The notes: a model not told the origin generated them from the sequence alone. 64,000 nt of DNA from Burkholderiales bacterium C2 (GCA_005503085.1 SCOI01000007.1:124001-188000), one strand, 5' to 3'. Positions 42,511-53,073 are shown, counted from the stretch's first letter. Program-made: numbers and translations.

Positions 42511-45408
42511 ATGTTCAAACGCAGTCCCCTCAGCACCGCCGCACTTCTGTGCCTAGGCGCAGCCATGTATGCGCCTGTCTTGGCGCAAGAGACCCTGGAA
42601 CGGGTTGAGATCACCGGCACACGTATCAAGACCATCAGTGCGGTCTCGAGCAGTCCCGTGACCTCGATCGGCGTGGCCGAGATCAATTCGAGCCAGCCGG
42701 TGGCGGTTGAAGAGGTCATCAAGGGTTTGCCGGCCGCTGTGCCCGCCATTGGCGCTGCGACTAACAATGGCAGCGGCGGTGGTGCAACCATCGATTTGCG
42801 TGGTCTGGGCAGCTACCGCTCGCTGGTGCTGATCGACGGTCGCCGCATGGTGCCGTTCGACCTGAATGCCAATGTCGACACCAACTCCATCCCGGTGGCC
42901 CTGCTGCGGCGCATCGACCTGGTGACCGGCGGCGCCTCTGCCGTTTACGGCGCCGACGCCGTATCCGGCGTGGCCAACTTCGTGCTGAATCGCCAGTTCA
43001 AGGGTGTCGAACTCAGCACGAGCTATGGCAAGTCCGACCGAGGTGATGCCGGCCGGCGCCGCACCGATCTGACCATGGGCGGTGCCTTCGGCGACGGCCG
43101 TGGCAGCATGGTACTGAGCCTCGGAACGACCAAGACCGATGAATTGCGCCAGGGCGAGCGTGCCATCGGTTCGACTTCGCGCTCCTCGGGTACCGGTTTG
43201 CCGCAGGGTTCGCCGACCGGCGTGCCTTCGGCGATCCAGATCGGCTCGATTGTCGGACTGCCAGCCGGCACGCCCAGCCTGGCCGATGTGCAGATCAACC
43301 CGGCCACCGGGCGGTTGGACGCACCGTTCAACACCTATAACTTCAACCCGCTGAATTTCTACGTCACGCCGCTGGACCGCATGCAGGCTACGGCACTCGG
43401 CAACTTCGTCATCAATGATCATGCCGAGGTCTATGCGGACCTGTTCTACTCACGTTCGGACGTGCTCTCGCACTTGGCGCCCAGCGGCAGCTTCCTGAAC
43501 ACCTACCAGGTGCCCATCGGCAACCCCTTCATCCCTGAAACCGCACGTCAGCAGATCTGCCAGGTGCGCGGCATCGACGCTGCCAACTGCGTGGTGGGCA
43601 ACACCACGATGGTGCCGATGGCCATCGGCCGCCGTTTCACCGAGCTCGGTCCCCGCATCAATGACTTCAATAACAAGTCCATGCAGGGCACGGTCGGCCT
43701 GAAGGGTGCGATCAACGACAACTGGAGTTACGACGCCTATATCTCCAAGGGCGAATCGACCCAGGTCCAGACCCGTGGCAACTGGGGGTCGTTGTCCAAG
43801 GTCCGTCAGGCCCTGGATGCGGTCAGCACCACGGCCTGCCGCAACACCGCCAACGGCTGCGTGCCGCTGAATGTGTTCGGCGCTGAGGGCTCGATCACGC
43901 CGGAAATGCTGCGCTTTATCAACCTCAGTGCGATTTTGCAGAGCAAGGTCGAGCAGCAGGTGATGGCCGCCAACGTGTCGGGCGATCTGGGTCGCTTCAA
44001 GAGCCCCTGGTCTACCGATCCGATCGGCGTTGCCGCCGGTATCGAGAGCCGCGAGGTCACGGCCTCGAACTTCTCCGACAGCGCCTCGCAGATCCAGGGC
44101 GAAGTGCTGGGCACTGGCGCACCGACGCCGGACCGCTCCGGCAAGCTCAAGCTCGACGAGCTGTATGTCGAAGCCAGCATCCCATTGCTGAAGAACAAGC
44201 CGCTGGCCCACAAGCTGGGGCTTGAGTTGGGCTATCGCCACACTGAGTTCAAGACCACCAATAGCGTTGACTATGGCAGTTGGAAGGTCGGTGGCGACTG
44301 GGAGCCGGTGCAGGGCTTCCGCATCCGCGCGATGCAGCAACGCGCCACTCGCGCTCCCAATATCAACGAACTCTATGCGCCGTTGGTGTCGGGCCTGTCG
44401 AATCTGGCGACAGATCCCTGCCAGGGTGCCAACATCAACCAAGGCCAAGCCAACACGGCCGGTACTTTGTCTAACCTCTGCCGACTGACTGGCGTACCGC
44501 TGGCATCGGTTGGCAATCTGCCTGCCCCTGCTGCCGGCCAGATCAACAACCGCACGGGTGGTAATCCCAACCTTGGCCCTGAAGAAGCTGATACCACGAC
44601 GCTGGGCTTTGTCTTCCAGCCCTCGATGGTTCAGAACCTGACCTTGTCACTGGACTACTACAAGATCAACCTGAAGAAGGCGGTCTCCAGCCCCAGCGTC
44701 ACCGACATCCTGACCGACTGCTATGACCCGGCTCGCAACAGCGGTCTGACGATGAACGCAGCCTGCCAGTTGGTGCTGCGTGGCCCGTTGGGCACGTTCA
44801 ACGGCGCGGACTCTCCCGGCGTCGTGACGCCCCAGTCGAATCTGGGCAAGCTGTGGACCGCAGGTGTTGATATCGGCGTCAGCTATCTGGTGGACTTGCG
44901 CAAGCTCGGCGCCGATGCGAAATGGGGCAAGGTCGATATTGGCCTGAATGCCAATATCGCCGAGAAGCATGCCATTCAGCCGACGCCTGCAGCGGTGAAG
45001 CGCGACTGCCTGGGCTACTACTCGATCGCCTGCGGCAACTTGAACGGTACGGCCTCGGGCTTCATGCCCAAGACCAAGTTCACCCAGCGCGCCACCTGGA
45101 TGTTCGGCGACTGGACGCTGGGCTACAACTGGCGTCATATCGGCAAGATGACCGAGGAGCCTGGCGGCACGAACTTCCTGCCGGCCTATTCCAAGATCAA
45201 GGCCTACAACTATGTGGACCTGTCGGCAGCCTGGAATGTGCACAAGAACCTGCGCCTGAATCTGAGCGTCAACAACGCTTTCGATGAGAAGGCGCCAGAG
45301 GTGGGCAACACCATTGGCACGACCACGGCCAATAGCGGCAACACCTTCCCGCAGGTCTATGACGTCGTGGGTCGCTACATCACCGTCGGCGCGACTCTGA
45401 AGTTCTGA
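42511..45408 (+). CDS. TonB-dependent outer-membrane receptor
   Basis: 965 residues with AAGGAG before the ATG. Signal peptide 1-25 (MFKRSPLSTAALLCLGAAMY then APVLA). TonB-box-like ERVEITGTRI, then a plug domain with DLRGLGSYRSLVLIDGRRMV and RIDLVTGGASAVYGADAVSG, a 22-strand-type beta-barrel, and a terminal aromatic strand ending GRYITVGATLKF. This is the long subfamily frequent in sphingomonads, xanthomonads and Burkholderiales. Ligand unknown; neighbours (LysR upstream, glcB downstream) hint at an organic carbon source, which is inference. A strong terminator follows. Confidence 0.93.
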   Translation: MFKRSPLSTAALLCLGAAMYAPVLAQETLERVEITGTRIKTISAVSSSPVTSIGVAEINSSQPVAVEEVIKGLPAAVPAIGAATNNGSGGGATIDLRGLGSYRSLVLIDGRRMVPFDLNANVDTNSIPVALLRRIDLVTGGASAVYGADAVSGVANFVLNRQFKGVELSTSYGKSDRGDAGRRRTDLTMGGAFGDGRGSMVLSLGTTKTDELRQGERAIGSTSRSSGTGLPQGSPTGVPSAIQIGSIVGLPAGTPSLADVQINPATGRLDAPFNTYNFNPLNFYVTPLDRMQATALGNFVINDHAEVYADLFYSRSDVLSHLAPSGSFLNTYQVPIGNPFIPETARQQICQVRGIDAANCVVGNTTMVPMAIGRRFTELGPRINDFNNKSMQGTVGLKGAINDNWSYDAYISKGESTQVQTRGNWGSLSKVRQALDAVSTTACRNTANGCVPLNVFGAEGSITPEMLRFINLSAILQSKVEQQVMAANVSGDLGRFKSPWSTDPIGVAAGIESREVTASNFSDSASQIQGEVLGTGAPTPDRSGKLKLDELYVEASIPLLKNKPLAHKLGLELGYRHTEFKTTNSVDYGSWKVGGDWEPVQGFRIRAMQQRATRAPNINELYAPLVSGLSNLATDPCQGANINQGQANTAGTLSNLCRLTGVPLASVGNLPAPAAGQINNRTGGNPNLGPEEADTTTLGFVFQPSMVQNLTLSLDYYKINLKKAVSSPSVTDILTDCYDPARNSGLTMNAACQLVLRGPLGTFNGADSPGVVTPQSNLGKLWTAGVDIGVSYLVDLRKLGADAKWGKVDIGLNANIAEKHAIQPTPAAVKRDCLGYYSIACGNLNGTASGFMPKTKFTQRATWMFGDWTLGYNWRHIGKMTEEPGGTNFLPAYSKIKAYNYVDLSAAWNVHKNLRLNLSVNNAFDEKAPEVGNTIGTTTANSGNTFPQVYDVVGRYITVGATLKF

Positions 45409-45427
45409 GTCGGCACTGTCCTAATGC

Positions 45428-45454
45428 AAAGCGGGCCTTCGGGCCCGCTTTTTT
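45428..45454 (+). terminator. Intrinsic terminator of the TonB receptor gene
   Basis: AAAGCGGGCC (45428-45437), a TTCG tetraloop, then GGCCCGCTTTTTT (45442-45454). A 10-bp GC-rich stem followed by six T is a textbook rho-independent terminator, 19 bases after the receptor stop. Confidence 0.92.
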
Positions 45455-45535
45455 GCTTGTGTGGCGGACGCAAAGATCTTGTGTTTGAGCGACATCGAAT
45501 CCCGGCAAAGCAGGCCCTACAGTTGATCTCAGCAT

Positions 45536-45557
45536 GGTGGCTGCAATTGCTGCCGCC
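45536..45557. promoter_or_regulatory. Imperfect palindrome upstream of glcB
   Basis: The 22 bases starting GGTGGCTGCAATTGC at 45536 are an inverted repeat with 18 of 22 matching positions, centred on GCAATTGC. The same 8-base core is the centre of the palindrome at 42144-42157. A common regulator for the receptor and malate synthase genes is possible. It lies 36 bases before the glcB start. Confidence 0.4.
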
Positions 45558-45592
45558 AACCGTCTTTGCATCAACCCTTGCCGAGCCCAGTC

Positions 45593-47770
45593 ATGAGCAA
45601 CTCCTACACTCCAGTTCACCGCCTTCAGATCGCGACCGCGCTGCATCGCTTCATCGAGCAGCAGGTACTGCCCGACACCGGCATCGCGAGCCGCGACTTC
45701 TGGGGCGGCTTCGATGCCATCGCCCATGAGCTGGCACCCAAGAACGCCGCGCTGCTGGCCGAGCGCGACCGTTTGCAGTCCGAGCTCGATGGCTGGCACC
45801 GCGCCCATCCGGGGCCGATTACCGACATGCCGGCCTACCGCGCGTTTCTGGAACGCATCGGCTATCTGGTGCCGGCGCCCGGTGCGGTCAGCGCCAGCAC
45901 CGCGAATGTCGATGCCGAACTGGCTCTGCAGGCCGGCCCGCAGCTGGTGGTGCCTATCCTGAACGCCCGTTACGCGCTGAACGCGGCCAATGCGCGCTGG
46001 GGCTCGCTGTATGACGCGCTCTACGGTACCGATGCGATCTCGGAGGCCGATGGTGCTGAGCGCGCCGGCGCCTACAACCCGGTGCGCGGCGCCAAGGTGA
46101 TCGCCTTTGCCCGCCAGGTGCTGGACCAGGCGGCGCCGCTGGCCGGCGCCTCGCACAAGGACGCGGCCGGCTACCGGGTCGAGGGCGGCCGCCTGGTGGT
46201 GGCCTTGATCGATGGCTCGACCACGGGTCTGGCGGACGCGGCCCAGTTCGTCGGCTATCAGGGCGATGCGGCTGCGCCCTCGTCGGTGCTCTTGGTTCAC
46301 AACGGCCTGCATCTGGACATCCAGATCGACCGGACCACGCCGATCGGTGCCAGCGATGCGGCTGGCATCAGCGATCTGGTGCTGGAGGCGGCCTTGTCCA
46401 CCATTCTGGATCTGGAGGACTCGATCGCGGCGGTCGACGCCGAGGACAAGCTGCTGGCCTACAGCAACTGGCTGGGCATCCAGCAGGGCAGCTTGACCGA
46501 GGAACTCAGCAAAGGCGGCAAGACCTTCACGCGCCGCCTCAATCCGGATCGCCGCTACACCGGCCCGAATGGCGGCGAGGTCGTGCTGCATGGCCGCTCC
46601 TTGATGTTCGTCCGCAATGTCGGCCATCTGATGACGAATCCGGCCATCCTGCTGGACGGCGGCGCCGAGATTCCCGAAGGCATCATGGACGCGGTCATCA
46701 CGGTGACCATTGCGCTGCATGATCTGAAGCGGCGCGGCAATTCGCGCGCCGGCTCGATCTATATCGTCAAGCCCAAGATGCACGGCCCGGCCGAAGTGGC
46801 GTTCGCGGCCGAGCTGTTCGGCCGCGTCGAACAGTTGCTGGGCCTGCCCGACAGCACGGTCAAGCTGGGCATCATGGACGAAGAGCGCCGTACCAGCGTC
46901 AATCTGAAGGCCTGCATCGCGGCGGCATCGAGCCGCGTTGCCTTCATCAACACCGGCTTCCTCGACCGCACCGGGGACGAGATGCACACCGCGATGTTGG
47001 CGGGGCCGATGCTGCGCAAGGGCGATATGAAGAGCAGCGCCTGGATCCAGGCCTACGAGCGCAGCAATGTGCTGACCGGCCTGTCCTGCGGCCTGCGCGG
47101 CCGGGCCCAGATCGGCAAGGGCATGTGGGCCATGCCGGACCTGATGGCGGCGATGCTGGAACAGAAGATCGCCCACCCCAAGGCCGGCGCCAACACCGCC
47201 TGGGTGCCGTCGCCAACCGCGGCGACCCTGCATGCGCTGCACTACCACCAGGTCAGCGTCGCGTCCGTGCAACTGGAGCTGGAGCAGATCGATGCCGACG
47301 CCGAACGCGATGAGATCCTGAACAAGCTGCTGAGCATCCCCGTCGTGGCCGAGGCCAGCTGGAGCGCCGCCGAGCGGCAGCAGGAACTGGACAACAACGT
47401 CCAGGGCATCCTGGGCTATGTGGTGCGCTGGATCGACCAGGGCGTCGGCTGCTCCAAGGTGCCCGACATCCACAATATCGGCCTGATGGAGGACCGCGCC
47501 ACGCTGCGCATCTCCAGCCAGCACATCGCCAACTGGCTGCACCACGGCGTGGTCAGCGAGGCGCAGGTGCGCGAGACCTTCGCGCGCATGGCGGCTGTGG
47601 TGGATGGCCAGAACGCCGGCGACGCCGCCTATAAGAGCTTGGTTGCCCACCCGCAGGGCGCGGCCTTCCAGGCAGCGCTGGATCTGGTGTTCAAGGGCAA
47701 GGAGCAGCCGAGCGGGTATACCGAACCGTTGCTGCATGCGTGGCGCTTGAAGGTCAAAGCCGCAGTTTGA
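45593..47770 (+). CDS. glcB: Malate synthase G
   Basis: 725 residues, as E. coli GlcB (723). It condenses glyoxylate with acetyl-CoA to malate, allowing growth on glycolate, glyoxylate or C2 compounds. Matching stretches: [100 protein letters not shown] and [20 protein letters not shown]. The ATG at 45593 ([20 protein letters not shown]) fits the family; the frame opens earlier at 45566. No isocitrate lyase or glycolate oxidase is in the window. Flanked by two TonB receptors. Confidence 0.96.
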   Translation: MSNSYTPVHRLQIATALHRFIEQQVLPDTGIASRDFWGGFDAIAHELAPKNAALLAERDRLQSELDGWHRAHPGPITDMPAYRAFLERIGYLVPAPGAVSASTANVDAELALQAGPQLVVPILNARYALNAANARWGSLYDALYGTDAISEADGAERAGAYNPVRGAKVIAFARQVLDQAAPLAGASHKDAAGYRVEGGRLVVALIDGSTTGLADAAQFVGYQGDAAAPSSVLLVHNGLHLDIQIDRTTPIGASDAAGISDLVLEAALSTILDLEDSIAAVDAEDKLLAYSNWLGIQQGSLTEELSKGGKTFTRRLNPDRRYTGPNGGEVVLHGRSLMFVRNVGHLMTNPAILLDGGAEIPEGIMDAVITVTIALHDLKRRGNSRAGSIYIVKPKMHGPAEVAFAAELFGRVEQLLGLPDSTVKLGIMDEERRTSVNLKACIAAASSRVAFINTGFLDRTGDEMHTAMLAGPMLRKGDMKSSAWIQAYERSNVLTGLSCGLRGRAQIGKGMWAMPDLMAAMLEQKIAHPKAGANTAWVPSPTAATLHALHYHQVSVASVQLELEQIDADAERDEILNKLLSIPVVAEASWSAAERQQELDNNVQGILGYVVRWIDQGVGCSKVPDIHNIGLMEDRATLRISSQHIANWLHHGVVSEAQVRETFARMAAVVDGQNAGDAAYKSLVAHPQGAAFQAALDLVFKGKEQPSGYTEPLLHAWRLKVKAAV

Positions 47771-47790
47771 TGTCGCCCGAATGGGCATAA

Positions 47791-47816
47791 AAAACGGCGC
47801 CCGAGGGCGCCGTTTT
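47791..47816. terminator. Bidirectional intrinsic terminator between glcB and the TonB receptor
   Basis: AAAACGGCGCC (47791-47801), loop CGAG, GGCGCCGTTTT (47806-47816): an 11-bp symmetric stem giving a T-run on both strands. It lies 20 bases after glcB and 21 bases after the receptor stop, so it serves both converging genes. Confidence 0.93.
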
Positions 47817-47837
47817 CATTGCTAGGACCGCGAGGTC

Positions 47838-50717
47838 TTAGAACTTGGCGTTCATGCCCACGAAGAAGGAGCGGCCGAACACATCGTAGTAGCCCGGGAT
47901 GGTGTCCAGGGCCTGGGTACCGGCACGGCCAGAACCGAAGAGCGGAGGCTTCTTGTCGAACAGATTGGTCACACCTGCATACAGCTCCGTGCCCTTGTTC
48001 AACGAATACCCAACCCGGACATTGTGGTAAGTGTGGGCAGGGATCTTCGGGAAGCCCGCAGCCGTCGACGTGGCGTCCATGTCGGCTTTGCCAATGTGAC
48101 GGATGTTCCAGTTCGCCTTGTACGGCCCCATCTTCCAACCGATGTTGCCATTGGCGGTGAACTTGATGAAGCCCTGGTCGGTGGTCGAGCCGCCGGCTTG
48201 GCCCAGCAGGTCGAGCGTCGGACCACCGGCGTAGCTCAGCAAGCTGGCTTCGTCATAGATGGTGGCAATGGCCGACAGATCGAAATCGCCGAAGCTACCC
48301 GTCTTGAAACCATAGCGCACATCGATGTCCACGCCCTTGATGTCCATGGTTGCGACGTTCTTCAACTGCTCATCGACGGCACGCAGCACATAGTTGGCAC
48401 CCGGGACCAGCGGATGAGTGCCGCGACGGACCACATCGCAGTAAGCGCGGGTGGTGGTGTCGTAGCAGAGGTCGACTGCATCCTGGCGGCCGATGGCCTT
48501 GATCATGTCGTTAACACGGATCTCAAAGCGATCAACGGCAATCGACAGGCCCTTGACTATGCTGGGCTGGAACACGAAACCGTAGGTCCAGGTCGTGCCC
48601 TTCTCGGGATTCAGGTTGGCATTGCCGCCCGAGAATCCTTCGACGCTCTGACGGGCAGACTGCGGCGGATCATAGGCAGCGGGGATTCCATCGGCGAGGC
48701 AGTTCCTACGACGCAGACCGCCGTCCGTGGCCGCGTTCTCATCGATACGGTCGACGGCGCAAGGATCATTGACCACACCGAAGTTCTGGCCGATGCCAGA
48801 CAATTCGCCGGGCACCGGCGTACGCACAGCGCGCGCCTTCATGGCGCGGAAGCGCAGGCCACTCACCGGTTCCCAGTCGCCGCCCAGCTTCCACGTGTCA
48901 TAGGTCTTGCCGCGGCTGCTGGAGTGGCGGGCCGCGCCTTCCAGGTTCAGCGAGTTGATGAAGGGCTTGTCGGCAAGCACAGGCACGAGGATTTCGGCGA
49001 AGACTTCCTTGGTCTTGATCTTCACAAAATCGGTGTCGCCGATTTGGTTGCCAGTCACCGAGCCCAGATTGATCTGGGTGTCGTGATCCAGATAGCCCGA
49101 CAGGCTACGGTACTGACCGCCAACGGCAACGCGCACATCGCCAGCCGGCAGCTTAAACACCGAACCCGACAACGAAGCGATCGTGTCGTTCATCGAGTTC
49201 TGACCGGTGGAACGCGTGTCCACCATCAGATAGTCCTTCATGGCCTGGGTGTAGGGCGCGAAAGGATTGATAGGTACGCAACCGGTGCCGCGTGCCATTA
49301 CATCGGCGCACTGGTACTGACCAGAGCCTGGGGCGGTTTCCTCCACGCGCAAACCGTGATAAAGCTGAGCCAGACCGACCGAACCTTCTGTACCCAGGTT
49401 CACACGGGTACGACCAAAGGTACTTGACACCTCCCAGCGCCAGTCATTGCCGAAGCCCGCCAGCGTATCCAGTTCGCCCTTGATGCCAAGCACGGTGCGA
49501 TACATCGTACGCTCGCTCGTAGCACCTCGATTGCCGCCCATAGTCTCGTCGGAGAAGCGTTGCCACCAGGTCATCTCAGTCTGGTTTGCGGCAATCATCG
49601 CGTTGCGATATGCCGTCGGCATGAATGGATTCCCTACGGGGATCGAGGCTTCGACGCCACCAATCGTGTTCTGGTCGGACTGGAATGGGTGGCCTTCGAA
49701 GTTGGACTCGACCGAGGTATTTGCGAAGTTGAACTCACCGAAGGCGGTGATGTTCTTGTTCAGCTTGTACTCGATGTCGCCGGCGACCAGCGTGCGCTTG
49801 GTCGGGATCGCCAGATCGCGTTGACCATTCCGGTTGTACCCGTCGGTTGCTGTTACGAAGGGGATCAGGTTACCGTTTGCATCAGTGACACTATTGCCTC
49901 GGCGGGTAAATGTGCCGTTGCCGATGAAGAAGCGGCCATTGGCACCGACGCCGGAGCGGGCGCGCTCGCCGAAGATCGGATTGCCGGGGGTGAACCAGGA
50001 GAAGTCGTCCTTGCAGAACTCACGATCAGCGCAACTGACTTGACCTTGCTTGTCGAATTGGAGGGTCAATGAGGCGCGACCGGCATCGCCAAACTTGCCG
50101 CCCATCAGCAGCGATGCGCTTGGGTTCTTGTTGTCGCCCTTGCGAGATTCGCTGTAGCTGACGTTCAACTCGACGCCTTCGAAATTCTTCTTCGTGATGA
50201 TGTTGATCACGCCGCCCATCGCATCGGCGCCGTAAATGGCCGAGGCGCCGCCGGTGATGACTTCAATGCGCTCGATATTGGCGGTCGGGATGGAGTTGAA
50301 GTCAACCGCCGTGTCGGTCGAGGTGCCGCCAGGCACGCGGCGACCGTTGATCAGCACCAGACTGCGGTTGGTGCCCAGATTGCGCAGATTGGCATTGTTC
50401 AGACCAGAGGTTTCGACACCCGAGAAGGTCGACTGGGTACGCGAAGAGCCGAAGGCAGGCGTGAACTGGGGCAACTGGGTCGCCATGTCGGCGAAGTTTT
50501 CCATGCCCAGATTGCTCATGGTTTCCGCGCTGATGGCCAGCACCGGCGTGGAACTGGTCAGGTTGGGACGCACGATGCGCGAACCGGTCACGACGACGGT
50601 TTCCACCTTCTCGACCGTGGTGCCGGTGCTCTGCGCCATTGCTGGCACCAACAAGGTCGGCAGCAGGCCGCCGGCCAGCAAGGCAGCAGCGGTACTCACT
50701 CGGGTTTTCTTAAACAT
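47838..50717 (-). CDS. TonB-dependent outer-membrane receptor
   Basis: 959 residues with GGAG before ATG 50717. Signal peptide 1-28 (TAAALLAGGLLPTLLVPAMA). TonB-box-like VETVVVTGSRI; plug with NLRNLGTNRSLVLINGRRVP and RIEVITGGASAIYGADAMGG; the barrel ends in GRSFFVGMNAKF, the terminal Phe signature for BAM. It belongs to the same long subfamily as the receptor at 42511 but differs strongly in sequence, so they are not a recent duplication. Ligand unknown. Its 266-base upstream region holds an inverted repeat. GC content is a little lower than in the surrounding genes. Confidence 0.93.
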   Translation of the reverse strand: MFKKTRVSTAAALLAGGLLPTLLVPAMAQSTGTTVEKVETVVVTGSRIVRPNLTSSTPVLAISAETMSNLGMENFADMATQLPQFTPAFGSSRTQSTFSGVETSGLNNANLRNLGTNRSLVLINGRRVPGGTSTDTAVDFNSIPTANIERIEVITGGASAIYGADAMGGVINIITKKNFEGVELNVSYSESRKGDNKNPSASLLMGGKFGDAGRASLTLQFDKQGQVSCADREFCKDDFSWFTPGNPIFGERARSGVGANGRFFIGNGTFTRRGNSVTDANGNLIPFVTATDGYNRNGQRDLAIPTKRTLVAGDIEYKLNKNITAFGEFNFANTSVESNFEGHPFQSDQNTIGGVEASIPVGNPFMPTAYRNAMIAANQTEMTWWQRFSDETMGGNRGATSERTMYRTVLGIKGELDTLAGFGNDWRWEVSSTFGRTRVNLGTEGSVGLAQLYHGLRVEETAPGSGQYQCADVMARGTGCVPINPFAPYTQAMKDYLMVDTRSTGQNSMNDTIASLSGSVFKLPAGDVRVAVGGQYRSLSGYLDHDTQINLGSVTGNQIGDTDFVKIKTKEVFAEILVPVLADKPFINSLNLEGAARHSSSRGKTYDTWKLGGDWEPVSGLRFRAMKARAVRTPVPGELSGIGQNFGVVNDPCAVDRIDENAATDGGLRRRNCLADGIPAAYDPPQSARQSVEGFSGGNANLNPEKGTTWTYGFVFQPSIVKGLSIAVDRFEIRVNDMIKAIGRQDAVDLCYDTTTRAYCDVVRRGTHPLVPGANYVLRAVDEQLKNVATMDIKGVDIDVRYGFKTGSFGDFDLSAIATIYDEASLLSYAGGPTLDLLGQAGGSTTDQGFIKFTANGNIGWKMGPYKANWNIRHIGKADMDATSTAAGFPKIPAHTYHNVRVGYSLNKGTELYAGVTNLFDKKPPLFGSGRAGTQALDTIPGYYDVFGRSFFVGMNAKF

Positions 50718-50834
50718 GTGTGCTCCAAAAAAAGGCTTTTGACCGATCTGTCACCGCTTGTCTGCGGCTCGCGAGGGTCAGGTGACCGGGCGCGAATTAG
50801 CGTTGCGGATTCTATGGAGCGACACCAAATAGAC

Positions 50835-50856
50835 ACATGCGGAAACACGCGCATGT
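50835..50856. promoter_or_regulatory. Inverted repeat upstream of the TonB receptor gene
   Basis: ACATGCG (50835-50841) and CGCATGT (50850-50856) are perfect 7-base arms around an 8-base spacer. The element lies about 120-140 bases before the receptor start in the 266-base region shared with the divergent flavoprotein gene. An operator role is a guess. Confidence 0.4.
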
Positions 50857-50983
50857 CGCTGCAGGGCAACGGGGTTTTGTGCGCATAGCATGCGAACTTG
50901 CGTCGAATGGCAAGCAACCTAGGGTAAGCCTGGGGGTTCCGGCCTCCTAGAATCCAGTCCCGACCCTGATCGAATCGCCCGCC

Positions 50984-52231
50984 ATGACCGTCTCCGCAGC
51001 AACAGTCGCAGCCTCAACCAACAGTCTGCCGACCCATTGCGACGTGCTGATCATCGGCGCCGGCCCAGCCGGCTCGGCTGCCGCACGCCGTCTGGCCCAA
51101 CAGGGCCTGGATGTGCTGCTGGTCGACCAGCACAAGCCCGGCCGCGACAAGATCTGCGGTGATGGCCTGATCCCGGATGCCCATGCCGCGCTGTCGCGGC
51201 TCGGCGTGCTGGACGCGGTGATGGCCAAGGCGCAGCGCATCGCGCATGTGGGCTGCATAGGCCCGCGCGGCGGCCGCATCGATGTGCCGGGCAATCTGGC
51301 GGTGCTGCCGCGGCGCGAGCTGGATTTGCTGCTGCTGGAGGCGGCGCAGGCGGCCGGCGCGCGCGTGCTGACGCCCTGGCGTTTCGATGCGCCGCTGGAG
51401 GATGCGCAGGGCCGTGTCGTCGGCGCCCGGCTGCGGCAGGACGAGCAAGTGATCGAGATCCGAGCCCGCTGGCTGCTGCTGGCCACCGGCGCGACGCCGA
51501 TGGCCCTGAGCGCCGCCGGCATGTGCGAGCGCCACACGCCCAGCGGCGTGGCCTTGCGCGGCTATGTGCGTGCGCCCTCGATGGTGGGCCGCATCAAGGC
51601 CATGGACGTGGTCTGGAGCCGGGCGCTGCGGCCGGGCTATGGCTGGATCTTTCCGGCCCCCGATGACTGCTTCAATATCGGTGTCGGTGTGACCGGCAGC
51701 CACAGCTCCGCCGCCGGCAAGGGGGCCAAGAAGGCGCTGAATCTGCGCGCGATCTTCGACGCCTTCACCACGCATTACGAGCCTGCCGCGCAGCTGATGC
51801 GCGAGGGCGAACTGGTCGGTGAGTTGAAGGGCGCGCCGCTGCGCTTCAGCCTGGAAGGCGCGCGCTGGAGCCGCCCCGGCCTGATGGTGACCGGTGAGGC
51901 GGCGGGCTCGACCTACTCCTTCACCGGCGAGGGCATCGGCAAGGCGCTGGAGACCGGCATGCTGGCGGCCGAGGCGGTGCTGGCCCATCGCGAGGACGAT
52001 GCTGCGGCGCGTGCTCTCTACGAGCAGGGCCTGCGCGGACTCAAGCCCAAGTTCGATCTCTATGCCCGCGCCGACCGCATCAACGGCACACCCTGGCTGG
52101 TCGACCTGCTGATCTGGCGCGCGCAGAAGAGCCCGCGCATCCTGCGGCGCATGAGCGGCGTGCTCAACGAGACCAGCAACCCCGGCAGCCTGATCACCGT
52201 CAAGGGGCTGACCCGCTTGTTCCTGGAGTAG
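50984..52231 (+). CDS. Geranylgeranyl-reductase-family FAD-dependent oxidoreductase
   Basis: 415 residues. The dinucleotide-binding motif is CDVLIIGAGPAGSAAARRLA near 18-38, followed by VDQHKPGRDKICGDGLIPDA, the GR-family CGD phrase. Later ALRPGYGWIFPAPDDCFNIG and GLMVTGEAAGSTYSFTGEGI match the second FAD motif. The family reduces isoprenoid double bonds or acts on quinones and similar lipids; substrate unknown here. The next gene begins 5 bases after the stop, so they are probably co-transcribed. Confidence 0.87.
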   Translation: MTVSAATVAASTNSLPTHCDVLIIGAGPAGSAAARRLAQQGLDVLLVDQHKPGRDKICGDGLIPDAHAALSRLGVLDAVMAKAQRIAHVGCIGPRGGRIDVPGNLAVLPRRELDLLLLEAAQAAGARVLTPWRFDAPLEDAQGRVVGARLRQDEQVIEIRARWLLLATGATPMALSAAGMCERHTPSGVALRGYVRAPSMVGRIKAMDVVWSRALRPGYGWIFPAPDDCFNIGVGVTGSHSSAAGKGAKKALNLRAIFDAFTTHYEPAAQLMREGELVGELKGAPLRFSLEGARWSRPGLMVTGEAAGSTYSFTGEGIGKALETGMLAAEAVLAHREDDAAARALYEQGLRGLKPKFDLYARADRINGTPWLVDLLIWRAQKSPRILRRMSGVLNETSNPGSLITVKGLTRLFLE

Positions 52232-52236
52232 TCCTG

Positions 52237-52995
52237 ATGTGTCAGTTGCTGGGCATGAATGCCAACACGCCGACCGATGTGATGTTCAGCTTCACCGGCC
52301 TGGCCACCCGCGCCGACGAGCACAAGGACGGCTTCGGCATCGCCTTCTTCGAGGGCCGCGGCCTACGCCACTTCGTCGACCACCACAGCGCCCGTGCCTC
52401 GCCGCTGGCCGAGCTGGTCAAGCACTACCCGATCAAGAGCGACAACGTCATCGCCCATATCCGCAAGGCCACCCAGGGCCAGGTGGCGCTGGAGAACACC
52501 CACCCCTTCCAGCGTGAGCTGTGGGGGCGCTACTGGGTGTTCGCGCACAACGGCAATCTGGTCGACTTCAACCCGCGCCTGCATGCCGCCTTCAAGCCGG
52601 TCGGCCAGACCGACAGCGAGCGCGCCTTCTGCTGGCTGATGCAGGAGCTGGCCAAGGCGCATTGCGATGTGCCCAGCATCGCCGAGCTCAGCGCCACCTT
52701 GGCCGAGCTGATGCCGCAGCTGGCCCGCCACGGCACCTTCAACATGCTCTTGTCCAACGGCCAGGCGCTTTGGGCCCACGGCTCCACCCACCTGCACTAT
52801 CTGCTGCGAGCCCATCCCTTCGGCCCGGTTCAGCTGAGCGACGAGGACCTCAGCGTCGATTTCGCCCGTCACACCACCGCCCAGGACCGCGTCGCGGTGA
52901 TCGCCACCGAGCCGCTGACCCGCGATGAACCCTGGGTCGCGTTCGCGCCCGGCGAGCTGAAAGTCTTTGTCGATGGCGCCCCGCTGGCGCGCTGA
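52237..52995 (+). CDS. Class II glutamine amidotransferase (YafJ family)
   Basis: 252 residues. After removal of Met1 the nucleophile is C2 (MCQLLGMNANTPTDVMFSFT). Other class II features: HKDGFGIAFF, VIAHIRKATQGQVALENTHP and WVFAHNGNLVDF. It releases ammonia from glutamine or hydrolyses a related amide; the true substrate of YafJ proteins is not established, though relatives include the ergothioneine-pathway enzyme EgtC. No acceptor domain is attached. It directly follows the flavoprotein gene. Confidence 0.9.
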   Translation: MCQLLGMNANTPTDVMFSFTGLATRADEHKDGFGIAFFEGRGLRHFVDHHSARASPLAELVKHYPIKSDNVIAHIRKATQGQVALENTHPFQRELWGRYWVFAHNGNLVDFNPRLHAAFKPVGQTDSERAFCWLMQELAKAHCDVPSIAELSATLAELMPQLARHGTFNMLLSNGQALWAHGSTHLHYLLRAHPFGPVQLSDEDLSVDFARHTTAQDRVAVIATEPLTRDEPWVAFAPGELKVFVDGAPLAR

Positions 52996-53073
52996 AGCCA
53001 CCGCCCAACCGCCGAATCCGCCATTCGCCGCAGCACCGGCGCTCGGCGTCCGTCGCCTGCCTAGACTTCCCCC

